DNA of 64,000 nt from Glebionis coronaria (Eukaryota; Streptophyta; Magnoliopsida; Asterales; Asteraceae). Positions 55,949 to 64,000 of the stretch are shown piece by piece (the first letter of the stretch is position 1; each line of letters begins with the position of its first letter). The notes beneath the pieces are model-generated. The model was not told the origin of the DNA and did not search any database. It saw only the letters and a program-made list of their open reading frames with translations. The position numbers and the translations under genes are program-made. The stretch covers positions 148,501-212,500 of the forward strand of contig JANFOE010002252.1 in NCBI GenBank assembly GCA_025667525.1. Reading direction: 5' to 3'.

Positions 55949-56514
55949 TTAAGGTATGCGATTAAGATAAACCGATGAACATCTAGACAATTGATGCAAT
56001 TTCTCCTTGTTGTTCAACATACTCTTAAAGTTCGCGGCAAATCGAGGCATCATGACCAAAGCATCGGCGAAACTCACATTAAAGTGCAAATCACGAAACA
56101 TTTTCATAAAAAGCTCAAATTGATAATTGTCGCGCTCTTGTCGTTTCTCCTTTCTAAGTCTCGATAGATAGGGCAAAGGTGGTGTGGGTTGAGGCATAGG
56201 CATAGCCTTTGGAATCTCGGGTTCCAATGTTGGTAATGGGTCAACCGTAGGTGTGGTATGAGCGGTACTTCGTGGATTGGGGCATGCTCCCTTTGGACCA
56301 CCACCTCGGGTTCTTCCTCAATTGCTTCCTCTGTGGGAGCAATTGGTTGAGGAGTCGGTTCCTTAAGTGTCTTACCACTACGTGTGGTAATCACTTTCAT
56401 CTCACCCTTAGGGTTTGATACAGTGTTGCTAGGAAGACCACTCGAAGATGGTTTACACATAATTGCCTCAAACATAGATGAGATTTTATCTTCAAACATG
56501 GGTTGCCTCTTCTA
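55949..56514 (-). pseudogene. gag: Athila gag C-terminus to protease joint
   Basis: The frame enters through a TAG (56514-56512), continues with a Pro/Glu-rich region and shifts frame near 56255. It then continues with a conserved stretch (RDLHFNVSFADALVMMPRFAANFKSML) to a TAA (55951-55949). The protease frame follows without further shift. Confidence 0.8.
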
Positions 56515-57995
56515 GACCTTAATCATTTTCTGTTTAATCTCATGGTGCCCTTGTTCTATTTTTTGTTGGTTTTGTTGTAACCTTGTTACATTTCCGTCCA
56601 TCTTGTTGGTATGGATTTTAAGCTCATTTGCTAACTCATTTTTCAACTCTTTCTTCAAGTCGTTCTTAAACTCGGATCTTAAGCTAATGATTTCTCTTTG
56701 AATGTTGTCAAACCTAGCATCGTTCCCATTAGCGTATTCAACAAATTCATTTGGAAGATCTTTCAAAGTTTGCAAACTTTTGTTGTTGTTTTGAAAATCA
56801 TTTTGATTTTTGTTTGAAACTTGATTATTAGCCCCTTGATTACCATAGTTTCCCTTGTTGTAATTGTTTTTGAAACCAACTTGATTGTTGCGATAGTTGT
56901 TGTTAGCATTTTGATTTGAACCAAAGCCCGGTGGAGTCAATTGATTAGAGCGGGTAATTGACCGTTTTGGTTGTAAGTTCCCGTGGCCGCGTAGGCACTC
57001 GAAGTGTTACCACCGTTGGTAATGCACTCGGAGAAATCATGACCTCCACCACAATACATGCATGAAACCTCAACCGCTTTAGCCGTAGCGGGAGCACTTG
57101 GTTCTCCAACTTGGAATTCAATTAGAAGACCTTTAAGCTTATCAAAGATTGTGTTTTCCAAGTTCGCCTCAATTTGGCAAGCATCGATGGTAGTAGACAA
57201 AGAAGGTGAAGCCGAAGACGAAGCCTTACGAACACTAGACGTGCTACGAGGACTATACACCTTAGATCTATTCTCAATTATCACCAAAGCTTCCTCAACC
57301 GTTTTACACAAAAAATTACCACCCGCGGCGGCATTTAGATAATCCCTTTCATGATCATTAAGTCCATTGTAAAACGTGTCAATTTGATGCAAGTCGGAAA
57401 AACCGTGATGAGGACACTCATGTAACATTTCCTTAAACCTATTCCAAGCCGTTGAAAAACTTTCATTAAACTCTTGTGAAAATTTTGAAATCTCGTTTTT
57501 CAAGTGCGTAGTCTTAGAGGGCGGAAAAAATTGGTTCACAAACTTTGAAACGAGATCCTTCCACGTCAATATAGAATTGGGTGGCTCTTTCTCTAACCAA
57601 ATTTTAGCGGACCCCGCTAAGGAATACGGAAAAAGCATCATCTTAATCGAGTCATTAGAGACATCCTTAAACTTGCAAGTGGCGGTAAGACGACTGAATT
57701 GGCGGATATGGTTGTGTGGATTGTCCTTCTCATCACCACGGAATTTGTTGTTTTGGATCATTGACAACAAACCCGTTTTTACTTCAAAATTCTCCGCAAG
57801 GATAGCGGGAATCACAATAGCCTCTCCATAACCCTCGGTGGGTGCTTGAAGTAACTTCATCATAGTTCGATTCGCCATGGTTGGTTCTTCTCTTACAATG
57901 GGTTCGTCAATAGGAGACTCCTCACTAGAAAGATTAGGAGTAGGAGTTTTGTTCTTTCGTTTACGTGCACGTCTTGCTTGATTACGAGTAAGCAT
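56512..57995 (-). pseudogene. gag: Athila gag
   Basis: The best start is ATG at 57995-57993, giving MLTRNQARRARKRK, like other Athila gag N-termini. The frame is open upstream, but without a better ATG. The Retrotrans_gag capsid domain spans about 57800-57300 (GSAKIWLEKEP, LVSKFVNQFFPP, HECPHHGFSDLHQIDTFYNGL). A C-x2-C-x3-H-x4-C knuckle follows (CMYCGGGHDFSEC, about 57064-57026). A one-base deletion near 56945 ends the first frame at 56937. The Asn-rich and coiled-coil parts continue from 56940 to the TAG at 56512. Confidence 0.87.
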
Positions 57996-59040
57996 AAACG
58001 TCACGTACAACGTGGGGGTGAGCAAAGAAGATTCATTTTGGTGTTTTGTATTTTTCCAATTTTTTTGTGGTTTTTGATTGTTTTTACTTTTTTTGGATTT
58101 TTGTGCTTGTATTAGGTAGACCAAAATCTACAAATCTCCTCCTTAATCAAATCTCATGATTAAAGAAGCCTCAAGGAATGAAAACGATCACGTGAAGTGA
58201 ACGCCTTCGATTGTTGGAAATACGTTTTTACGTATTTAGAAAGGATCGGTCACTCCAATGATATTGGACTCGTGATCCAGTATAGCCCATATAGCCCACA
58301 TGTAGGGTGGGCTATATAAACCCCCCTCCTAGCATGTTAGGAGGGGTTGAACACTTACATTTTAGATAATCAATCTTTCTTCTTCTTTCTCTACTTTCTC
58401 TCTCTAAGTTCTCCATTCTCCATCCATATTAATAAATTATCTATAACATGCCTAATCCTTAGAAAATACGATCCTACAATTGGTATCAGAGCAAGGTTGA
58501 TTCTTCGGATTGGCGTGTTTTGATCTATTGACTTTAGAACGTTGGTGGAACACCAAAACGTTCAAGAGGGTTTAATCAATGAAACCAAGAAAGTATATAT
58601 GATACTTAATAATACTTTGGGCGGCAAAACCCTCGATTAGCTCTCAAAATCAAATACTCACAAGCAAGCAGGGAAACGAGGCGGCGCGAAGCACTTAAGA
58701 GCCTTTTTCCTTAGGATATATTTTATAATATTCTCCTTATACCCACCTTATAGTTTGTATGTTTCAAAATCGAGCTTCACGAAAGTATTTATCTATTTTT
58801 GCCTTTTTCTTTGGTTTGAGATTCGAATACAATGATTGGGTAATGACCTCCCAAGTCAAGGTTGTGATTTCTCACTTGTGGAGTACTTGTGTATATATTG
58901 TTCTACGTATACAATATATTAATAATATTCACACAAAAAACGAAAAACCGATAATACGTATTAGTAGAGTGCTACTAATACAATAGATATTATGGCTATA
59001 TATAAAAACAACAATTGCCAAATCAAAACACAACACGCCT
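57996..59040 (-). other. Athila 5' leader, containing a foreign LTR
   Basis: About 1 kb between the primer-binding site and gag. It contains the TRIM-sized LTR at 58212-58478 and a perfect inverted repeat TATTAGTAG/CTACTAATA at 58962-58983. Open frames here are short and unsupported. Confidence 0.65.
58212..58478 (+). repeat. TRIM-sized LTR (267 bp) with primer-binding site, rest of element not found
   Basis: It starts TGTTGGAAAT and ends GATCCTACA. Two bases later, at 58481-58492, is TGGTATCAGAGC, an initiator tRNA-Met primer-binding site, so it is the 5' LTR of a + strand element. It has a TATATAAA box at 58313-58320 and two strong hairpins (58290-58316 and 58323-58346). No second LTR or TSD is visible, so the element is truncated or its 3' part has diverged. 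LTR size fits TRIM elements. Confidence 0.6.
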
Positions 59041-59057
59041 CCCCGGCAGCGGCGCCA
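59041..59057 (-). other. Primer-binding site (Asp-tRNA type) of the Athila element
   Basis: The - strand reads TGGCGCCGCTGCCGGGG, complementary to the tRNA-Asp 3' end with one mismatch, three bases from the LTR end. Confidence 0.9.
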
Positions 59058-59060
59058 AAA

Positions 59061-62000
59061 TGATAGTTGTAAAAATACGTCTTTTAGGAAAAAGAGCGTA
59101 ATTAGGGCAAGTACACAAGTGACTTAGGAAAACCACGAGTTATGACCAAAAATGGGGATCGTTCTCAAGGAGGCTAGTGTGTTGTGTAATGAAATGATTA
59201 ATTATGTGATTATATTGATTATGTGAAAAGAAAAGAAAATAGAAATGAGGTAAGAAGAGAATGACGGTTACGATGACGGATTACACTAAGACGAAAAGGT
59301 CGTATACGTAAAACCGTAAAAGCACCAAAATTAAAATTTTACCCTAAAAATTCCTAAAAAATTGAAATAAATCCTAAATAATGTATTAAGAGTTTACAAA
59401 AAATCAAAAATCACCCAAACCTTTTATTTAATTAAATAATGATTTTTTAATGCTAATTAAAGCCCTAAAAATCAATTTAATTGATAAAAAGCCCAAAATG
59501 AGATTTATCACTTTGTAAACTTCTAAAATACCCTAACTTAATTAAAAACTATTTTTGAAAATTTTAAAATTAATTAAAACTATTTAAAAACAATTAAAAT
59601 TATTAAAACTTAAAATAATTATAAAAATTAATCTAAGAACAATAAAAATATTCTAAAAGTTGTAAATTCCTAACTTTATGTATTTAACCTAAGAAAAATA
59701 TAAAAACTTGAAAAATCCAAATTTTAATTTTTAATAATAAAATAATATTAAAAATCCAAAATTTATAAAAAATTCTAAAAACTTGCAAACTAGCTTAATT
59801 TAACCTAAATAACATAGAAATGAAGTTGAAATTACCTAAATACCCCTAATAGGCTTCCAAATGGGCCAAAACCCAAAACAGTCACCTTAATGGGCCAAAT
59901 TGAGCCCAATAAGAAAAAAGTTTATAAAAATGGCCCAAAAGCTCCTATCTGACTCAAAATTTGATTTTAAACACAACTTTTCAAAGGCCCAAAAGCTGAA
60001 AATGTGAAATAAGCTGGCTTATATCAAACAGCTTATTCTTAATGTGCTTTTTGGCCCATTAAGCTATAAGTTGATGCCATAAGCTCAAATTAGACACACA
60101 AGCTTCTTTTGAGTTGCGTAAGACTTCTGTAAAAATAAATTTGAAATAAGCCAAAGGAATAAGCCTGAAAACGCAAAAAGCAATCTACAGAAAACGATAA
60201 AATAGTCGTTTTTTAGTTCTAGGCCACCCTAAGAGCTGATTCAAATTTCTAAAGCTTTTAAATGACTTAAATAAGCTAAATCAACAAATAAATTTCAAAT
60301 AAGTTGACTCAATAAGCTGGAAAAAGCAAATAAGCACTTATGAAAAAGTCAAATAAGTTGGTTTTCTAGCAAAAAGTCAAAGTCAAAGTCTAATAAGCTC
60401 CAGTTTAATCAAATGGGTCAAATAATGAAGATATATCACAAAAAATAAGTTGTTACAGGTCTGGATAAGCCAAAATGGCTTATTGATAAGCTAACTGAAA
60501 TTTGTACTAGCAGGGGCTAGTTTTGGGTGTTGAGCAGTGGGAACTTTTCCCACTGCTTGACTTCTTGACTTTTTTGTCTTTAGTGACTTTTTCGGAGATT
60601 CATGTTACAAAAAGGCACCCAAATGATCAGTGGATCATAAGGAGTCAAAAACAACAAAGAATTCACAATCAACAACAGCCAATTTGTACAGTTAATTCAA
60701 TTAAGCACCAGATCTCTCACAGACATGAACACATCAGCAGTTGAGGTTCAATAAGCACTTCTAGCACAATTCAGCCAGCCAGACTTAACCAAATGCATAC
60801 ACAAGCAATATTAAACTTAAATAAGCAAGTCGAAACAGGTTTCATGCACTGATTCAAAGTATTAAGCAAGATTCAAGCACTTAAAGTTACTGATGAACAC
60901 TAAACATGTAGTTTTTTCACTTTGCTGATGCAATTGACCAACAAGCCAGATTCAATCACTCAAATCTATCACTTATGTTATGTTAATGATGTTTTAACCA
61001 CTTTTAACCCTAAGCATGCATAAATACTAGATTTTACCAAAATCTTAGGCCAAAATCAATCAAACTCAACAAGATATAGCATAATGTATGATTCAAGGTT
61101 TCAAACCCAAAAACTTGCAGCAAATAGCTCTCAAACAAGTGTATAGCAGATAACAAGCTCAAACACAAACTTCTAACAACAAAATAACCACATATGATCT
61201 CAAACAGGTAATCCCAAACACCCCTTTAACTTTTCAAAACCAAATTTTTCAAATCAAAAGCGAGTTTCAAGACCACCCAAGCCCAAATTAACACAATAAC
61301 AGATGAGATAAACAGATCATAACAAGATTAAGCCACAAAATTCACAAGAACACAAGCAACACTCAAATATCAAAAATATCTAATATTTTATCAGATTTTG
61401 AGATTAAGGGTGTGTACCTCATGGATGTACATCCACACCCACGAATTTTGAGCTTATGTACTAGCAAGAACAAGTACAAGCTTCCACAACAAAGCCTGCT
61501 ATGATTCAATAAGGTTAGAAGCACAATTATCAAAATAGAAAGATGAAAACTTCTTGATTAATGCAACTCTTGTACTCCACACTTGATTATCCCCAAGTTA
61601 TAAGCTTCACCACACCTTGATAACACAATATGAGGATGCTATGATCAGCCTTATAGCCCAAGAATTCCAAGATAGACCAAGAACTTAGCAAAATATCAAG
61701 AAAAATGGAAAATGTGCAAACTTTTGCACACTCCTTTTGAAAACAGGTTTTTGATTCAAGAACAATGAACAAAGAACAATGAACAAAGAACAATAACAAA
61801 CAGATTATAAGAGTGGCACTTGAGCTTTCTTCAAAAAATTCAAACACATTTCATTGATATGAATATGAGATTTACAGATTTGTGAACAACTGAAAATTCA
61901 AGAGCAAGCTAAAATGTAATGAACTAAGGCCTTTATATAGGCATACAATGAACTAGGAAAGCTGAAAAAACGTAAACCCTGGCTAATGAAGTTCCAAATT

Positions 62001-63283
62001 TGCCCTTTGAAGTTTGAACTTTTGGAGAATCATGTGACTGATTTTGGAGTCTTGTTGTAGCTGGCAAGGAAAAAGTTGATCAAAGGGCTTGTAACAAGCT
62101 TAAAAAGTAAGCTTCAATCTCAAACGTTGGATGGCTGTCACAATTTTGGTAGTTAGCTCAAAGGTGTAGCAGGGGAATCTTATGTGGGGTTGATGGGTGA
62201 TGTGGCATGTGATTTTAAGGTTGGGTTGTGTTTATATGATCATCAATCACTAATCTACACAATATTGAGGTTTAATTATAAGTAATTAACAAAACCCCAA
62301 ATTGTGTTCTTGAGGGAATAGTAGTGTGTTTGATCCGGTTTTATGTTTAAACCATGTGTTTTACGCCAAATTTAAATTAATCAAGGATTAGTTAAATAAT
62401 CTGGTGAGTGGGAAATGAGGTGGCAAGGCTGAGGGCTCCCATTGGTGGATTTCTTGTAGTGGGGCACGTGTCAATCTTCCATAGGCCTAGGTATCTATGC
62501 TGTCTTGCCAGAAATAACCCTCCATCTTTATAACCCCTTTCATTTGCAATTAAATCCATCCAAACTCTATTTCCTTTGTATTTGAAGTTTGTTTTACATA
62601 CTTTTGCCCCAAAATGTTTTGTAAAATGATTTCATGGGTAATTCTTGCCAATTTGTGATTCTTGAAGGACTGATTTGGTATTTTCTTCAAGGACTATGGT
62701 CTTAACTTGTATGATTAGCATTTTGGAGGACTAAAATTGCCAAGTCATGATTAATGAGGGACCATTTTTGCCATGTCTTCAAAGTCAAAGGTCCTTTTGG
62801 TAATTTGGATATTTTCAAAGGACCAAATTTGTAATTCCTGTAACTTGGAGTCCTTTGTGATATGTTTGTCTTTAAGAAGGACTAGTATTGACATTTTAGT
62901 TTTGTTGAGGGAAAAATTGCCAATTCTTCAAAGTGGAGGGCCCTTTTTGCAATTTTGACAAACTTTAGGGACCAAGCTTGTAATTATGAGGATACAAGGG
63001 TATAAAGTGTCAATTCTTCCATATTGGAGGACCCTTCTTCATAAATCTTCAAATCTTCAAGGGTTTTCTTGGGAAATTCTTCATTAGGGCTTGGTTCAGT
63101 GTGCGGCTTTGTTTCCCGTGTTCGTTTTTGCATGATTCTTGTGATCTTTTGTCATTTTCTCAATATCCGTACCTAAAATACACAAGCAACAAACACAAGC
63201 ATATATATGGGTATTTTGATTATATTTAATGCATTTTAAGCCCTATTTAGACGATGAGACTATGTATAAAAGCAGTCTGATCA
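59061..63283 (-). repeat. Athila 5' LTR, intact (4.2 kb)
   Basis: On the - strand it runs from TGATCAGACTGC (63283) to AACTATCA (59061). A TATATAAAGG box is at 61939-61930. It is dense in TGGGCC/GGCCCA elements near 59870-60060 and has a tandem 14-bp duplication (GAACAATGAACAAA) near 61760. It is the intact reference for the interrupted 3' LTR. No gene seen in it. Confidence 0.92.
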
Positions 63284-63834
63284 CATGATATTTCCATATC
63301 AAAATTAATCTTTTTGTGATTTTATATCAAAACATACACAATAAAAGAGATAAGATCAAAAGGAATTGGTCTAATGTGTGTTATGGTTGCAGCACAACGA
63401 ATTCTTTCATTTACTTTCTTATAGCATAATGTTTTTATGTAAGAACAACTTAGCTTGAAACCATCTATGTTTGTGTTTCTCACAAGTTGTATTGCCTACA
63501 CGGGAGGAGTAGTGTGCTTATTTCTCGTTCAAAGCCAAATGCGACATACGTTTTTTACCTGTAGATGTAACAATGTTCATCTCCATGTGACTCTAAGCTC
63601 TAGCTATTAAAAATATCGCATTTTGACCCAGATTGACTAAACTTATAATGATCCATTTTAGCCTAAATTGACTATACTCCCATAACCATATTGACCTATT
63701 ACCACACTAACGCAAAACAGACTCATCCATTGACATAAAAATAATCTGGATTAGATATTAAAAAATTATTATCAACAAACTAATAATACAATCCTTAAAA
63801 ATTACTATTTGAAATAATAAAATGAAAGCATTAC
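63284..63834 (+). other. Flanking DNA right of the Athila element
   Basis: A/T-rich, no coding seen, no repeat shared with the rest of the window. It could be intron or intergenic DNA of the insertion site. CATGA (63284-63288) is the expected TSD position. Confidence 0.5.
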
Positions 63835-64000
63835 CTGTAACCAAGAGTTTATGAAGGGCACCAATGTTATGTGCAAGAAGGCGTCTAGAACACCCTGCCA
63901 GTCTGCCACTATGAATCCCAATGATATATTCCAGCTATGCACTCCATGAAAGAGAAACATGAAATTTTGTCTAAACACGTAAGCATCAAATGATAAAATT
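63835..64000 (-). other. Possible host-gene exon at the window edge
   Basis: On the - strand a frame is open from the window end to 63835, about 55 codons, with a hydrophobic-aromatic composition (for example VADWQGVLDAFLHITLVPF). It is followed exactly by CAG|GTAATG, a good 5' splice site, and then a T-rich stretch with stops. I do not recognise the protein. It could be chance, since 55 codons is short. Confidence 0.3.

Larger units (their letters stand above)
32771..63283 (-). mobile_element. Athila-type Ty3/gypsy retrotransposon on the - strand, hit by four other elements
   Basis: In - strand order: 5' LTR (63283-59061), Asp-tRNA primer-binding site, gag, protease, RT, RNase H, integrase, a 1.8-kb non-coding 3' region and the 3' LTR. 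The 3' LTR begins at 46987 and is split by the chromovirus at 33502-44000. Its remaining 3' end, equivalent to 59061-59575, lies beyond the Sirevirus and outside the window. The 4.2-kb LTRs, the primer type, the C-x2-C-x3-H-x4-C gag knuckle and the LADHGANINLMP protease motif fit Athila. LTR ends are TGAT...ATCA. The right flank after 63283 is CATGA; the matching TSD is not visible. Confidence 0.88.

Overview
The window looks like a block of nested LTR retrotransposons from a large, repeat-rich plant (eudicot) genome. I see no rRNA, no intact tRNA, no CRISPR and no intact host gene. The Sirevirus gag layout and its extra ORF resemble proteins I remember from Asteraceae genomes, so a daisy-family plant is my best guess (inference, not tested). 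Nearly every base can be assigned to six elements, and most junctions are proven by 5-bp target-site duplications (TSDs).

Layout. (1) Bases 1-32770: a Sirevirus-like Ty1/copia element on the + strand, with its 5' LTR and start of gag outside the window. It carries gag, protease, integrase, RT/RNase H, a roughly 1,020-codon extra ORF and a 3' LTR at 32253-32770. (2) Bases 3072-24809 are inserted into its pol gene (TSD GAAGG): a chained array of a non-autonomous Athila-type Ty3/gypsy family with four 3.1-kb LTRs (a, b, c, d), two full internal domains and one truncated one. (3) The Sirevirus itself sits inside the 3' LTR of an Athila-type element on the - strand. That element's 5' LTR is 59061-63283, its gag-pol reads leftward from 57995 to 48825, and its 3' LTR remnants are 32771-33501 and 44006-46987. 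(4) The same Athila LTR is hit by a Tekay/Del-type chromovirus at 33502-44000 (TSD AAAAG). (5) The Athila RNase H region is hit at 50526-53992 by a small non-coding, Sirevirus-related element on the - strand (TSD GCCCC). (6) The Athila leader carries a 267-bp TRIM-sized LTR with a primer-binding site at 58212-58492. Bases 63284-64000 are flanking DNA with one possible host exon on the - strand at the window end.

All autonomous coding regions are decayed. The chromovirus stops are mostly explained by C-to-T/G-to-A changes. The Athila RT has lost a catalytic Asp. The Sirevirus pol has two frameshifts besides the insertion. The two ORF pairs of the non-autonomous array are almost identical to each other.

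Most interesting: an NCG(C/T)TGAC motif recurs about 40 times through the Sirevirus, in coding linkers, untranslated DNA and the LTR alike, mostly at a 21-bp spacing. A related array occurs in the non-autonomous element at 50526-53992. Second, three short GT...AG segments in the chromovirus gag each break the frame, and removing each one restores it, exactly as spliceosomal introns would. Third is the four-LTR array, where sequence variants pair the outer LTRs (a with d) and the inner LTRs (b with c).
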